From contig CABZEW010000005.1 in the NCBI GenBank assembly GCA_902524845.1, positions 16,135 to 80,134 on the forward strand: a DNA stretch of 64,000 nt. Direction: 5' to 3'. Made by a program: the position numbers and the translations under genes. Source of the DNA: an uncultured Alphaproteobacteria bacterium. Lineage in GTDB: Bacteria; Pseudomonadota; Alphaproteobacteria; Rhodobacterales; Rhodobacteraceae. Shown piece after piece: positions 1 through 11,594 of the stretch. The notes beneath the pieces are model-generated. The model saw nothing but the letters and a program-made list of their open reading frames with translations, was not told the DNA's origin and made no database searches. Each line of letters starts with the position of its first letter. Within the stretch, counting starts at the first letter, position 1.

Positions 1-960
1 AATGGCCACCAAGTCTGAGACTACTGAGGAAGCAGTAGGCCCCATCCCCGCACCTGGACCAGAAAAAACAGTAGTACCTATTTCTTCTCCCTCTATTGCT
101 ATTATATTTGTGCTGCCGTTTACCTGAGCAATTGGACTGCCTTTTCTTATTAATTTTGGAGAGACTTCCTGAATAAGCGTATTTTTACTATATTCCGCTG
201 TCGCAAGTAACTTTATTTTATAGCCAATCAGATCAGCTTCTTGAATATCTTCTATAGAAATATGGTCTATTCCTTCAGTTTTCACTGATTTAAAGTTTAG
301 AGTGGTCCCGAACGCCAAACAAGAAAGTAGAGCTAGTTTATGGGCGGAGTCAATCCCTCCAATATCTAGCCGTGGATCACTTTCAACGTAGCCAAGTTTT
401 TTTGCTTCAGAAAATACATCTAGGTATTCCCGTCCATCAGACTCCATTTTGGTAAGTATGAAATTACACGTTCCGTTGATCACACCATATAGTTTAGAAA
501 TTTTATTTACTATCAGAGAGTCCTGTAACACTTTTATGATAGGTATTCCCCCAGCAACTGCCGCTTCGTACCTCAAAAATACGCCTTTTTCCTTTGCAAG
601 TTCCTCAAAAAAAGAACCCTCTTTAGCTAGAAGAGATTTATTGGCTGTGACGACATGCTTACCGTTACTTATTGCTTCTCTTATAACTTTTGCAGCAGTT
701 TTATCCGTATCACCTATTAGTTCAACCACTACGTCTACCTCTGGGTCTCTTGCTATCTCTAATGGAGAGTCTACCCATTTAAACGAACTAATATCGACGC
801 CTCTTCTTTTTCTTCTATTTCTTGCGGTTATGGCTACTACTTTTAGTTCAATACCTGTCCGATTTTTTATGTTGCGTCTTTGTTTCTTCAATAGCTTAAT
901 AACGCCAGAGCCAACTGTCCCAAGACCGATAATTCCTACATTTAATTTGTATTTATTCAT
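1..960 (-). CDS. hom: Homoserine dehydrogenase, 3' end cut by window edge (missing from ORF track)
   Basis: Reverse-strand reading frame open to the window edge: MNKYKLNVGIIGLGTVGSGVIKLLKKQ...VVELIGDTDKTAAKVIREAISNGKHVVTANKSLLA...GGIPIIKVLQ...GVINGTCNFILTKM; Rossmann GLGTVG and GTCNFIL motifs of homoserine dehydrogenase. Start overlaps the aminotransferase stop. Confidence 0.93.
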   Translation of the reverse strand, partial: MNKYKLNVGIIGLGTVGSGVIKLLKKQRRNIKNRTGIELKVVAITARNRRKRRGVDISSFKWVDSPLEIARDPEVDVVVELIGDTDKTAAKVIREAISNGKHVVTANKSLLAKEGSFFEELAKEKGVFLRYEAAVAGGIPIIKVLQDSLIVNKISKLYGVINGTCNFILTKMESDGREYLDVFSEAKKLGYVESDPRLDIGGIDSAHKLALLSCLAFGTTLNFKSVKTEGIDHISIEDIQEADLIGYKIKLLATAEYSKNTLIQEVSPKLIRKGSPIAQVNGSTNIIAIEGEEIGTTVFSGPGAGMGPTASSVVSDLVAI

Positions 961-2195
961 CATAAGTCTGTCTGATCAAGACTATATTCAGAGAGTATTT
1001 CATCTGCTTTCTTGAAGACAGATTTAATGTTCCTCGCTGCTTGCCTAATCCTGTGTTCATTTTCTACGAGGCCAATTCTAACAAAGTTTTCACCATATTC
1101 TCCAAAACCTATCCCAGGAGCGACAGAAATATCAGCCTCTTTAAGAAGGACTTTAGAAAACTCTAATGAACCTAAAGGTCTAAATTTTTCGGGGATTGGT
1201 GCCCATGCAAACATCGTTGCTTCTGGTAAAGGAATATCCCATCCGGCCTTACCCATCGCGTCAACCAAGACATCTCTTCGGTTTCTGTAAACTCCCCTGA
1301 TCTTCTCTATTGTGGCAGGATCCGAGCTTAGCGCACTGGATGCTGCTACTTGGATTGGCGTGAATGCCCCATAATCGAGATATGATTTAATTTTCTCTAA
1401 TGCTGCTATCAATATCTCGTTGCCCACAGCAAAACCCATTCTCCAACCTGGCATGCTGAATGTTTTTGACATCGATGTAAACTCAACTGCAACCGATTTA
1501 GCGCCTGATACTTGTAAAATCGATGGCGGTGGATTTTCACCAAAATAAATTTCAGCGTATGCAAGATCAGACAATATCCACACTTCATTTTGTTTTGCTA
1601 CCTTAACTAATTCTTCATAAAATTTTAGGGTGCATGTTTTTGTAGTTGGGTTAGATGGGAATGAAATTACTATAGCCACTGGTTTAGGAGAAATATGTTT
1701 TAGAGAACGCGTGAGGGTTTTGAAATACTCATCCTCATCAAATTGTCCATTTGACAAGGTTGGTAAATGTCTCAAAGAGCCTCCAGCAATTATGAAACCA
1801 TATGGATGAATTGGGTATGATGGATTAGGAACTAAAATCACATCGCCCGGATCAGTTATTGCCATAGCTAAATTAGCCAATCCCTCTTTTGAACCTAGAG
1901 TTGCGATGATTTCCTTCTCTGGGTCTAGCTTGACTGAGAACCTTCTAGCGTAGTAATCGGCTTGGGCTTTCCTGAGACCTTTGATCCCTTTAGAAACAGA
2001 GTATCTATGAGTTTTTGGTTTTTTTATTGTTTCAATTAGCTTATCAACAATAAAAGATTCAGTATCAATATCAGGGTTTCCCATTCCAAAGTCAATAATA
2101 TCATGGCCCTGATCACGATACTTTGCCTTCAGTTTATTAACCTCTGCAAACACGTAGGAGGGTAATCGAGTTATTCTATGAAACTCAGTTTTCAT
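960..2195 (-). CDS. Pyridoxal-phosphate class I/II aminotransferase (AlaC / LL-DAP-aminotransferase-like)
   Basis: ORF 411 aa; DFGMGNPDIDT, PNPSYPIHPYG, SLSKTFSMPGWRMGF-type PLP lysine motif (TSMSKTFSMPGWRMGFAVG); adjacent to hom. Confidence 0.9.
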   Translation of the reverse strand: MKTEFHRITRLPSYVFAEVNKLKAKYRDQGHDIIDFGMGNPDIDTESFIVDKLIETIKKPKTHRYSVSKGIKGLRKAQADYYARRFSVKLDPEKEIIATLGSKEGLANLAMAITDPGDVILVPNPSYPIHPYGFIIAGGSLRHLPTLSNGQFDEDEYFKTLTRSLKHISPKPVAIVISFPSNPTTKTCTLKFYEELVKVAKQNEVWILSDLAYAEIYFGENPPPSILQVSGAKSVAVEFTSMSKTFSMPGWRMGFAVGNEILIAALEKIKSYLDYGAFTPIQVAASSALSSDPATIEKIRGVYRNRRDVLVDAMGKAGWDIPLPEATMFAWAPIPEKFRPLGSLEFSKVLLKEADISVAPGIGFGEYGENFVRIGLVENEHRIRQAARNIKSVFKKADEILSEYSLDQTDL

Positions 2196-2199
2196 TTTT

Positions 2200-2331
2200 T
2201 TAATCTACAAAAAAATTATTTTCAAATTCGCTGAGTGGCGATAGCTCAGGCCAATTTTTTTCTGAACACGCGGGAAGTGTTACAGGTAATGTAAAGAAGA
2301 TAATTGTTTTAACTAAGTATATAAGCTTCAT
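2200..2331 (-). CDS. Small (43 aa) predicted lipoprotein, below ORF-track length cutoff
   Basis: Read directly: MKLIYLVKTIIFFTLPVTLPACSEKNWPELSPLSEFENNFFVD*; N-terminal Lys, hydrophobic stretch, lipobox-like LPAC; AGGA 6 nt upstream of ATG; stop 4 nt before the aminotransferase start on the same strand. Confidence 0.6.
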   Translation of the reverse strand: MKLIYLVKTIIFFTLPVTLPACSEKNWPELSPLSEFENNFFVD

Positions 2332-2360
2332 TTGCTTTCCTAAAGATTAGGAACCTCTTT

Positions 2361-3635
2361 CTAGTAGATAGGGAACTCACTACATAGATCAAGCACCTCT
2401 CTCTTAACTTCTGAAATTACTTTTGACGATTGCTCGGAGTTAACGTTATCAAATATTTGCAAAATCCAAGAACCAACTTGCTTAAATTGTTTTTCTTTAA
2501 AACCCCTCGTGGTTGCCGCAGGGGTCCCTAACCGTATTCCTGATGTAATGGTTGGTTTTTCAGTATCAAAGGGGATACCATTTTTATTACAAACAATATT
2601 TCCTTCCCCAAGTACCCTTTCTGCCGTAGCTCCCGTGACTCTTTTTTTCCTGAGATCTACAAGTAAAACATGGGTGTCTGTTCCACCAGTAACTAAATCA
2701 AGACCTCCATTTTGTAATGTTTCAGCTAGTATTTTCGCATTCTTTATTACTTGTTTTTGATATTGTACAAACTCACCACTTAAAGCTTCTTTAAATGCTA
2801 CAGCTTTTGCGGCGATAACATGCATCAATGGGCCGCCTTGTATACCTGGAAAAATTGCTGAGTTTACTTTCTTTGCAATATCGGGATCATTGCAAAGTAT
2901 CATCCCTCCTCTTGGTCCGCGTAAGGTTTTATGAGTGGTTGAGGTCACAACGTCTGCGTACTTTATGGGGTTTGGATGCACGCCACCGGCAACCAGTCCC
3001 GAAATATGTGCCATATCAACTAAGAGATAAGCTCCGACCTGATCACAGATATCACGAAATTTCTTAAAATCCAAGATACGTGGGATTGCTGAGCCGCCTG
3101 CAATAATTAACTTGGGTTTGTGGAGTTTAGCAAGCTCAAGAATTTGATTATAGTCAACAGTATTTGTATCTTTTGTAACCTCATAGTGAATGGGGTTAAA
3201 CCATTTCCCGGATTGATTGGGTTTGGCTCCATGTGTAAGATGCCCACCTGAGGCAAGGTCCATTGACAGAAAAGTATCCCCAGGCTTCATAAGAGCCAAA
3301 AAAACAGCCTGGTTAGCTTGGCTACCGGAATTTGGTTGTACATTAGCGAATTCGCAATTGTAGAGCTGGCACGCTCTAGATATTGCTAATCTCTCCGCAA
3401 CATCCACGTTTTCACAACCACCATAATATCTTCTACCTGGATATCCTTCAGCGTACTTATTTGTCATAACGGAACCCTGTGCCTCCATTACAGCTGCAGA
3501 TGCAATATTTTCTGACGCAATAAGCTCAATTTCATTCCGTTGTCTGCCCAACTCTCTTTCTAGAGAGTCAAAAATTTCTGGATCCTGAGATGATAAAGTT
3601 CCACCAAAAAAGTGAGTTTTGCCTAGATAATTCAT
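2361..3635 (-). CDS. glyA: Serine hydroxymethyltransferase
   Basis: 424 aa [54 protein letters not shown] (PLP lysine). Confidence 0.97.
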   Translation of the reverse strand: MNYLGKTHFFGGTLSSQDPEIFDSLERELGRQRNEIELIASENIASAAVMEAQGSVMTNKYAEGYPGRRYYGGCENVDVAERLAISRACQLYNCEFANVQPNSGSQANQAVFLALMKPGDTFLSMDLASGGHLTHGAKPNQSGKWFNPIHYEVTKDTNTVDYNQILELAKLHKPKLIIAGGSAIPRILDFKKFRDICDQVGAYLLVDMAHISGLVAGGVHPNPIKYADVVTSTTHKTLRGPRGGMILCNDPDIAKKVNSAIFPGIQGGPLMHVIAAKAVAFKEALSGEFVQYQKQVIKNAKILAETLQNGGLDLVTGGTDTHVLLVDLRKKRVTGATAERVLGEGNIVCNKNGIPFDTEKPTITSGIRLGTPAATTRGFKEKQFKQVGSWILQIFDNVNSEQSSKVISEVKREVLDLCSEFPIY

Positions 3636-3805
3636 AATACACCCAATATCTCTTTCAATTATTCGTTTGATTCGTAATCATGTATATTAAATCTGCACTA
3701 TCTGTACCAGTTTTTTTTCTGATATTATAAATATATTTAGCATCATTTGTTGTTAAAAAGATTAGTTTTATCTATAACCTTTATACGGGATCCTGTAGAA
3801 AAAAT

Positions 3806-4570
3806 ATGACCAATAAAAAGTTAACATTTATGGCAAGTGATGACCTGGAGGCGAAAGAGGCGCTAAACAAACTTCGAGAACGTTACAGGGATTTTGGAGT
3901 TGAAAAAGCTGATGTCGTGGTTGCCCTCGGTGGGGACGGGTTTATGCTACAGATGCTTAAAAAATTATCGAAAAAAAATGTTTCGGTCTATGGCATGAAT
4001 AAGGGTACCGTTGGTTTTTTGATGAACACTTTCAACTTTGATGACTTGGAAGCGCGTATTCAGGTAGCAAAGGAAGAGATCGTAAATCCTTTAAGAATGA
4101 TTGCTACGAAAACAGATGGGCAAAAAGAAGAGGAGCTAGCTATTAATGAGGTTTCTATCTTAAGATCTGGTCCCCAAGCAGCAAAACTGAGTATATCCAT
4201 TGATGGGTCTGAAAAACTTAAGGAGCTCGTATGTGACGGAGCATTAGTATGCACCCCAGCAGGATCAACTGCGTATAATTACTCTGTTCATGGACCAATT
4301 TTACCTATAGGAGCCAATATTCTAGGTTTAACAGCTATTTCTGCTTATAGACCAAGAAGATGGAGGGGAGCTCTATTGCCTCTAGATGCAAGAATAGGTA
4401 TCGAGGTAAAGAGCGCGAGTAAAAGACCCGTGTCTGCCGTAGCCGACACATCGGAAGTTAAAAATGTGAGGCACGTTTCCATAACAATTGAAAAGAGATT
4501 AAAACATAAACTGTTATTCGATCCAGGGCATGGGTTAGAAGAAAGATTACTAAAAGAACAATTTGAATAA
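3806..4570 (+). CDS. nadK: NAD kinase
   Basis: 254 aa ORF; VVALGGDGFMLQML (GGDG), VCDGALVCTPAGSTAYNYSVHGPILP. Confidence 0.95.
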   Translation: MTNKKLTFMASDDLEAKEALNKLRERYRDFGVEKADVVVALGGDGFMLQMLKKLSKKNVSVYGMNKGTVGFLMNTFNFDDLEARIQVAKEEIVNPLRMIATKTDGQKEEELAINEVSILRSGPQAAKLSISIDGSEKLKELVCDGALVCTPAGSTAYNYSVHGPILPIGANILGLTAISAYRPRRWRGALLPLDARIGIEVKSASKRPVSAVADTSEVKNVRHVSITIEKRLKHKLLFDPGHGLEERLLKEQFE

Positions 4571-4574
4571 AAAT

Positions 4575-5270
4575 ATGAATGAGCAGCTCGTTTTAGGTCT
4601 CAGTTTAAAAGAGACTTTAGAAAAAGAAGATTTTTTTATTTCTTCAAGCAATTTGGAAGCTGTTACTCTTTTAGATAACTCAGATAGGTGGGGGTCAGGC
4701 GTTCTGTTACTAGTTGGTCCAAAAGGTAGCGGTAAAACACACCTAGCACTTATCTGGTGTAAAGAGAACAACGCCAAGCATGTGAAGCTTGAGACAGTTT
4801 TGCAAGAAGTGGAAAAAGGCCTGAATCATGATTTAGTTTGTGTTGAGGATATAGATATTATTGAGAATGCTGAAAGGTTGAGAAAATCAAAAATAGAAGA
4901 AGGTATATTTCACCTTATTAACAGTGTTGGAAGTAGAGGAGGAAAGTTACTAATATCCTCAAGGAAAATGCCTAATGAGTTATCTATAGGTCTTAAGGAT
5001 TTAGAGTCTAGGTTGCAAAGTTTCAGCAAAACTAACATTAAAGAGCCCGATGATAGTTTAGTAATGGCACTTCTGCTGAAATACTTTAATGATAGGCAAA
5101 TTTATATAAAGCATTCAAACCTGACCTACATTGCCACCCGAATTAACAGGACCTACAGTTCGATTTATGAATTTGTAAACTATGTAGACCATAAATCACT
5201 TGTTCTAAAAACAAAATTAACCAGATCATTTATCGATGCTGCATTGAGCCAAACAGAAAAGAAATATTAA
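4575..5270 (+). CDS. hda: DnaA-related regulatory protein Hda-like
   Basis: GPKGSGKTHLALIW Walker A, VCVEDIDII Walker B; short DnaA-like protein directly upstream of ppk. ATG at 4575 preferred over the TTG at 4563. Confidence 0.8.
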   Translation: MNEQLVLGLSLKETLEKEDFFISSSNLEAVTLLDNSDRWGSGVLLLVGPKGSGKTHLALIWCKENNAKHVKLETVLQEVEKGLNHDLVCVEDIDIIENAERLRKSKIEEGIFHLINSVGSRGGKLLISSRKMPNELSIGLKDLESRLQSFSKTNIKEPDDSLVMALLLKYFNDRQIYIKHSNLTYIATRINRTYSSIYEFVNYVDHKSLVLKTKLTRSFIDAALSQTEKKY

Positions 5271-5275
5271 CAAAT

Positions 5276-7474
5276 ATGGGCAACATCAACGCAGATTTCT
5301 TAAATCAAGATAATGACCTTGAACTAAAATATTCCAATGATCATGGAACAGTTAATAAATTAATAAATAGGGAGCTTTCTTGGATTTCGTTTAATTGGCG
5401 AGTTTTACAAGAAGCTAATAATAAAAATGTACCATTGTTAGAAAAGCTCAGATTTCTTGCAATATCCGCCCGAAATCTTGACGAGTTTTATACGGTTCGA
5501 GTTGCTGGACTTAGACAAATGGTAAAAAACAAGATTGAAGTAATCAGTGCTGATGGTCTTACCCCTGAAGAACAGTTAATACAAATAGAAAGAGAAGCCA
5601 AAGCTCTGATAGAGAAACAGCAAGAGCTATTGCCTTGTCTATTATCTAATTTGAAACAAAAGGGCGTAGAGCTAATTAAACCACGAGGAATACTGGCATC
5701 CGAAAAAAAGAGTCTAGAGAAACAATTTATGTCAAAGGTTTTTCCAGCACTTACCCCTTTGGCTATAGATCCCGCCCATCCATTTCCATTTATCCCAACT
5801 GAAGGCTCTGCCCTAGCATTAAAATTAAGAAATAGAGACGGGAAAAAATCTTTGAACGCTTTGGTTCCTATTCCAGGAATGCTTAATAGATTCCAAAAGC
5901 TTAAGGATGGAGCTGTGGGGGAGAAAAGGTTTTTATTACTTGAAGATTTTATAGTTGTTTTCATTCATAGGCTATTTCCAAACTATTTTCTCGAAGAGTA
6001 TTTTTCCTTTCGAATTCTTAGAGACAGTGACTTAGAAGTTGAGGAAGAAGCGGAAGATCTTGTTCGTGAGTTTGAAATTGCATTAAAGCGCCGAAAGCGT
6101 GGAGAAGTAATACGAATGAAAGTGACAAAAAGCACGGCAGATCCTTTGTTGAGGCTAATTTCAAAGGAGATAGGGTTTGACAGAACGCAGGTAATACAGG
6201 TTAACGAAATGATCGGATTGTCTGATTTAGACGGGTTAATTATCCCAGCGAAACAAAGCTTAAAGTGGAAAACGTTTATTCCCAGAAGTCCAGAGAGAAT
6301 AGAAGATTTCAACGGTGATATTTTTTCTGCAATAAGGCAGAAGGATCTTCTTTTGCAACATCCATATGAGACCTTTGATACCGTCGTTAGTTTTTTAGAA
6401 CTAGCAGCCCGCGACCCAAATGTCATTGCTATTAAACAAACTTTATATAGAACAACGCCTGATAGTCCCATAGTAAGAGCATTATGTGAAGCTGCTGAAA
6501 ATGGGAAAACAGTTACGGCCTTAGTCGAGTTAAAAGCTAGATTTGATGAGGCAAATAATATAAACGTATCACGGGAGCTCGAGAAGGCAGGGGCGCAAGT
6601 AGTCTACGGTTTTATGGATTGGAAAACACATGCAAAGCTATCGACTATTGTAAGACAAGAAGGTAAGGGATTAAGAACTTACACGCATGTTGGTACAGGA
6701 AACTATCACCCTGATACTGCAAAGATTTATACCGATTTGAGTCTTTTCACTTCGGACGCTTCTTTAGGTAGAGATGTTACAAAAGTTTTTAATTATCTAT
6801 CAGGATATGTAAAACCAACAGATTTGGAAAGCATGATCATAGCGCCTCTCGAGCTAAAGATTAGCTTAATTAAAATGATAAAAAATGAAATGTCCTTAGC
6901 AAAAAAAAATAAGCCAGCTGAAATTTGGGTGAAATTGAATGCTCTTATCGATCCAGAAGTCATTGATGCTTTATATAAGGCTAGCCAATCTGGAGTTAAG
7001 ATCAATATGATCATTCGAGGCATTTGTGGATTAAGACCTGGTATAAAAGGTCTTTCTGAAAACATCCGTGTTAAATCTGTAATAGGGCGTTTCTTGGAGC
7101 ATAGTAGAGTGTGTGTATTTGGTAATGGGTTTCAGTTGCCTTCCACAAAAGCTAAAGTTTTTATTTCCTCAGCGGACTGGATGGGAAGGAATTTAAACCG
7201 TCGAGTGGAATCTTTTGTAGAGATTAAAAATTTGACGGTGAAGTCACAAATTGTTAATCAGATCATGGTAGCTAATTTAGCTGACAAAGAACAATCATGG
7301 GTGCTTCAACCGGACGGCCAATATAAAAGACACCATTTTAAGCCGAACGAATCAAGCTTTAGTTGCCACGAATATTTTATTGAAAATCCCTCTTTGTCAG
7401 GAAGAGGGAGAGCAGCACTAAATGCTCCGCCAAATTTATTGAGTGTCAGCAAAAAAAGAAAAAAAACATTTTGA
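5276..7474 (+). CDS. ppk1: Polyphosphate kinase 1
   Basis: 732 aa ORF; NRELSWISFNWRVLQEA, RDPNVIAIKQTLYRT, THVGTGNYHPDTAKIYTDLSLFT, RFLEHSRVCVFGNG. Confidence 0.97.
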   Translation: MGNINADFLNQDNDLELKYSNDHGTVNKLINRELSWISFNWRVLQEANNKNVPLLEKLRFLAISARNLDEFYTVRVAGLRQMVKNKIEVISADGLTPEEQLIQIEREAKALIEKQQELLPCLLSNLKQKGVELIKPRGILASEKKSLEKQFMSKVFPALTPLAIDPAHPFPFIPTEGSALALKLRNRDGKKSLNALVPIPGMLNRFQKLKDGAVGEKRFLLLEDFIVVFIHRLFPNYFLEEYFSFRILRDSDLEVEEEAEDLVREFEIALKRRKRGEVIRMKVTKSTADPLLRLISKEIGFDRTQVIQVNEMIGLSDLDGLIIPAKQSLKWKTFIPRSPERIEDFNGDIFSAIRQKDLLLQHPYETFDTVVSFLELAARDPNVIAIKQTLYRTTPDSPIVRALCEAAENGKTVTALVELKARFDEANNINVSRELEKAGAQVVYGFMDWKTHAKLSTIVRQEGKGLRTYTHVGTGNYHPDTAKIYTDLSLFTSDASLGRDVTKVFNYLSGYVKPTDLESMIIAPLELKISLIKMIKNEMSLAKKNKPAEIWVKLNALIDPEVIDALYKASQSGVKINMIIRGICGLRPGIKGLSENIRVKSVIGRFLEHSRVCVFGNGFQLPSTKAKVFISSADWMGRNLNRRVESFVEIKNLTVKSQIVNQIMVANLADKEQSWVLQPDGQYKRHHFKPNESSFSCHEYFIENPSLSGRGRAALNAPPNLLSVSKKRKKTF

Positions 7475-8958
7475 AAATTTTGAAACGAATAGGAATTATC
7501 GATATTGGTTCTAACTCAATCAGGCTCGTAGTCTTTGATGGGCCTAAGCGTTCACCATTGTATTTATATAATGAAAAGGTTTTCTTTAGATTGGGAATGC
7601 AATCTTTTGGAGGCAAGCCTTTTGACACTGATACAATTGAGGCGGTGTCGCGTATAATAAACCGATACGTAGCTATTTGTCGAAATATGGAAATTACCAA
7701 AATAATAATGTTTGGTACGTCTGCGCTAAGAGAGGCTAGTAATTCCGATGTCCTGGTCGAATTAGTTCGAAAAAAAACAAATATCGGTGTCGATGTAATA
7801 TCTGGCAAGAAAGAGGCCTTTTACGCAGCTCAAGGTATTTTATTGGGGTTTCCAAGTGCAAAAGGGGTAATCTGTGATCTTGGGGGTAATTCAGTAGAGT
7901 TCGCATATATTCGTAAAAATGTAGTTACTGAATGTAATTCCGTTTTGCTGGGTCCTCTCTCAATCAAGAAGCTGGGCAGAGAATTTGAAAATTTAGATAG
8001 TTATATGCGGAAACAGCTGTTGAGTGTGATTAATGCCAATACAGCAAAAGACAATCCATTTTTCTTAATAGGAGGATCTTGGAGAGCTATAGCAAAAATA
8101 CATATGCAAAGGATCAAGTATCCACTGAAGATAATCCAAGGATATAAAGTTGAGAGTAAAAAACTAAAAAAGACTTTGGCATTCATTCGAGATAGTTCAT
8201 TTTTAAACAAATATGACCAAATGAATATTTCTTTAGAGAGATTGGAACTGTTACCTCCCTCTGCTCGATTATTAGAAATTATTATTGATGAGCTCCAGGT
8301 CAAGGAGCTCACCTTCTCGTCTTTTGGTGTGAGAGAGGGATTTATCTACCAGGACCTAAGTGAAGTAGAGAAAAGAAAGGATCCCCTAATAGAGGCTGCT
8401 AAATTTTTTCAAAAAAAAGAGTCAAGGTTTCCTGAAATGTCTAAGCATACTTTTAACTGGATTTCTCCATTATATAAAAATCTTCCACGTAAGACAAAAA
8501 GAGTCATTTTAGCTGCGACTAAATTACATGATATTGCCTGGATAGCACACCCCGACTATAAAACTGAAATGTGTTTAGAGCTTGTTACTCGTTCAAATAT
8601 TAGTGGTCTCAGTCACAAAGAAAGGGTATTCTTAGCTGCGATACTTTTGTTTAGACATAAGGCAAAACCAGAAAAAGTTTTTAATAATAGGTTCTTTAAA
8701 ATTATTTCTAGGAAGAAGAGAAAAATTGCTCTTGTAATAGGTAGGGGATTAAGGTTGGCTTCAACTTTTTTTGGCGAAAAAAATCTTTTAGATAAGATAG
8801 ACTTTAGTCTAAGAGCAGATGAGGTAGAATTATACTTTCAACCAAAAGTAGCGTGCATTAATGGTGAGGTTGTAAATAGACGCATTCAAGAATTGAATAA
8901 AGCCTTGAAGTCATGCCTGACTGTAGAGGCAAAAAAAAACAAGTTTTCTAATAGTTGA
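7471..8958 (+). CDS. ppx: Exopolyphosphatase / Ppx-GppA phosphatase
   Basis: [34 protein letters not shown]; follows ppk; probable TTG start overlapping ppk stop. Confidence 0.93.
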   Translation: MKILKRIGIIDIGSNSIRLVVFDGPKRSPLYLYNEKVFFRLGMQSFGGKPFDTDTIEAVSRIINRYVAICRNMEITKIIMFGTSALREASNSDVLVELVRKKTNIGVDVISGKKEAFYAAQGILLGFPSAKGVICDLGGNSVEFAYIRKNVVTECNSVLLGPLSIKKLGREFENLDSYMRKQLLSVINANTAKDNPFFLIGGSWRAIAKIHMQRIKYPLKIIQGYKVESKKLKKTLAFIRDSSFLNKYDQMNISLERLELLPPSARLLEIIIDELQVKELTFSSFGVREGFIYQDLSEVEKRKDPLIEAAKFFQKKESRFPEMSKHTFNWISPLYKNLPRKTKRVILAATKLHDIAWIAHPDYKTEMCLELVTRSNISGLSHKERVFLAAILLFRHKAKPEKVFNNRFFKIISRKKRKIALVIGRGLRLASTFFGEKNLLDKIDFSLRADEVELYFQPKVACINGEVVNRRIQELNKALKSCLTVEAKKNKFSNS

Positions 8959-8968
8959 GGAGAATGAA

Positions 8969-10315
8969 ATGAAGCTCAGCCAATATTTTTTGCCAATTTT
9001 AAAAGAAGTGCCAGCTGAAGCTAATATAATAAGTCATCAATTGATGTTGCGCTGTGGAATGATTAAACAAACAACGGCTGGTATATATTCGTGGCTACCA
9101 TTAGGCTTTAAAGTTCTAAAGAAAATAGAAGAAATTGTGCATGATGAGCAGATAAAAGCTGGGCATATTCCCATGCTAATGCCAACAATCCAACCAGCCG
9201 AGTTGTGGCAGGAGAGTGGAAGATATGATGACTATGGAAAGGAAATGTTAAGGATCAACGATCGACAGGATCGTAATTACTTATATGGTCCTACCAATGA
9301 AGAATTAATAACGGACATATTTAGATCTAACGTCTCATCATATAAAGATCTTCCTTTAACTTTGTATCACATTCAGTGGAAATTCCGTGACGAACTTAGA
9401 CCTAGGTTTGGCGTGATGAGAGGAAGAGAATTTTACATGAAGGATGGCTATAATTTTGATTTGAACGAAAAAGAAGCCATAGATGCCTACAATAGACATT
9501 TCGTGAGCTATTTGCGAACATTTAATAGGATGGGATTAAAGGCCATTCCTATGAAAGCCGAGACAGGCCCCATTGGAGGTAACTATAGTCATGAGTTTTT
9601 AGTTTTGGCCAACACTGGGGAAAGCACAGTTTATTTTGATAAAACTTTGCTTGATATGGACACAGGTCAAGGGAAGCTAGACTACTATCAGAATACGGAT
9701 ATTAAAAAAGTGGTGGAAAGTTTTACCACACCCTACGCTAGAACTGAGGATACTCATGATGCAAATATTTTCCTAGAAGTCCCAGAAGAGCGTCGGATAG
9801 AAAGTAAGGCAATCGAAGTAGGCCAAATATTTTATTTTGGCACCAAATATTCAGAGCCAATGAATGCTTATGTAGTAAATCCTGATGGGCAAAGAGTGCC
9901 TGTCCATATGGGGAGCCACGGAATAGGAGTTTCTCGATTAGTAGGTGCAATTATAGAGGCAAGCCACGATGAGAGAGGTATTATCTGGCCAGAACCAGTT
10001 TCTCCCTTTTTTGCAGGACTAATAAATTTAAATCATAGGGACGAGGAGTGTTTAAGAGTTTGTGATAAAGTTTATGAAGAACTGGGTACCAATGGAATAG
10101 AGATCTTATATGATGATACAAACGAGAGGCCTGGAGCTAAGTTCGCGAAAATGGATCTAATTGGGTTGCCTTGGCAAATTGTAGTTGGTCCAAAGGGGGT
10201 CGCTGAAGGAAAAATAGAGCTTGTATATAGAAGTACCGGTGAAGCAACTCTATTACCTTTGGAAGAAGTAATAAAAAAGATCTCCACTGCTTACAAAGCC
10301 CTGGTAAAAGACTAG
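8969..10315 (+). CDS. proS: Prolyl-tRNA synthetase
   Basis: 448 aa [81 protein letters not shown]. Confidence 0.97.
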   Translation: MKLSQYFLPILKEVPAEANIISHQLMLRCGMIKQTTAGIYSWLPLGFKVLKKIEEIVHDEQIKAGHIPMLMPTIQPAELWQESGRYDDYGKEMLRINDRQDRNYLYGPTNEELITDIFRSNVSSYKDLPLTLYHIQWKFRDELRPRFGVMRGREFYMKDGYNFDLNEKEAIDAYNRHFVSYLRTFNRMGLKAIPMKAETGPIGGNYSHEFLVLANTGESTVYFDKTLLDMDTGQGKLDYYQNTDIKKVVESFTTPYARTEDTHDANIFLEVPEERRIESKAIEVGQIFYFGTKYSEPMNAYVVNPDGQRVPVHMGSHGIGVSRLVGAIIEASHDERGIIWPEPVSPFFAGLINLNHRDEECLRVCDKVYEELGTNGIEILYDDTNERPGAKFAKMDLIGLPWQIVVGPKGVAEGKIELVYRSTGEATLLPLEEVIKKISTAYKALVKD

Positions 10316-10322
10316 TATTTGA

Positions 10323-11594
10323 ATGGCTATTTTTAAGAAATATGAGTTCATGATTGCATGGCGTTATCTAATGTCAAAAAGAAGGGAGGGTGGTATATCT
10401 ATAATAGCGTTGTATGCCCTCATCGGTGTGATTTTAGGTGTAGCAACCTTAGTTATAGTCCAAGCGGTGATGATTGGTTTTAGGACTGAATTTGTGGAAA
10501 AAATTGTTGGAGCTAATTCCCATCTTGCAATTTACAAAAAAACACTTTCCAGTGACCTTGATAAGGGATTTAATGTTGAAGATGTTAGAAGTATTATCCA
10601 AGAGTTAAGGGATCAAAAAAACTTTAAAGCGGCGTACCCCTTGGTGAAGGAGCAAGTTCTAGCGAGTAAAAATAATAACAGTACTGGAGTAGAAGTTTAT
10701 GGAATTGGGAAGGGCTCACTTGCTAATATAGGGTTAGTAAATGAGCCCATCAACTCTGAGGGTAGTATAGAAAATTTTAGCGACGGTGTAGCAATAGGAG
10801 CTCAGCTCGCTAGAAAACTAAGCATATCTATTAATGACACAATTAAACTCATCAGTCCAAATGGGACAAAATCCGTCTTTGGAACTATTCCGAGGGTAAA
10901 TGTATATAAAGTAAAATATATCTTTTCAGTTGGTCGATATGACATAGATAGTACCAGACTTTACATGCCGATAGAAGATGCCCAGACTTTTTTTAATAGA
11001 GCTAATAAGGCTGACTTAATCGCGGTACTTTTAGAAAACCCATTTAAGGTTGACGAATTCAAAAATAACATTGCAGATGAATTGGCAGAAAAATATTTTC
11101 TTTGGTCATGGAAGGAAAGAACCGCAGCGTTCTTGGATGCTTTAGATTTAGAACGTAGAGTAATGTTTATAATTCTATCTCTAATAGTACTTATTGCTGC
11201 CATGAATATTATTTCTGGGCTTGTAATGCTGGTAAAAAATAAAGGTAGAGACATCGGGATACTCCGGTCTCTAGGGTTAACAAGAGCCTCAATTTTGAGA
11301 ATATTTTTTATCTGTGGGAGTTTAATTGGAGTGGTGGGAACGATCCTAGGCGTCACTATTGGGATGCTCTTTGTTATTTATATAAATGAGATACAATGGC
11401 TGGTTGAGTACATAATTGGGGCGTCAGTTTGGAATGAAGAGATTAGGTTTTTGACTCAAGTTCCTGCAAAGCTAAGAATAGAAGACGTTGTTTTTGCATT
11501 AGTGGTCTCTCTATCAATCTCTTTTACAATAACCATTTTCCCAGCAACAAAAGCAGCAAATTTGGATCCCGCAGAGGCCTTAAAATATGAGTGA
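10323..11594 (+). CDS. lolC: Lipoprotein-releasing ABC transporter permease LolC/LolE
   Basis: 423 aa; FMIAWRYLMSKRREGGISIIALYALIGVILGVATLVIVQAVMIGFR; FtsX-type C-terminal permease; overlaps lolD. Confidence 0.92.
   Translation: MAIFKKYEFMIAWRYLMSKRREGGISIIALYALIGVILGVATLVIVQAVMIGFRTEFVEKIVGANSHLAIYKKTLSSDLDKGFNVEDVRSIIQELRDQKNFKAAYPLVKEQVLASKNNNSTGVEVYGIGKGSLANIGLVNEPINSEGSIENFSDGVAIGAQLARKLSISINDTIKLISPNGTKSVFGTIPRVNVYKVKYIFSVGRYDIDSTRLYMPIEDAQTFFNRANKADLIAVLLENPFKVDEFKNNIADELAEKYFLWSWKERTAAFLDALDLERRVMFIILSLIVLIAAMNIISGLVMLVKNKGRDIGILRSLGLTRASILRIFFICGSLIGVVGTILGVTIGMLFVIYINEIQWLVEYIIGASVWNEEIRFLTQVPAKLRIEDVVFALVVSLSISFTITIFPATKAANLDPAEALKYE

Noticed and set aside
449-1015. 188-aa plus-strand ORF (and 1012..1290)
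   Set aside because: Antisense to hom/aminotransferase; low-complexity hydrophobic translation with no family motifs. The real genes are on the minus strand.
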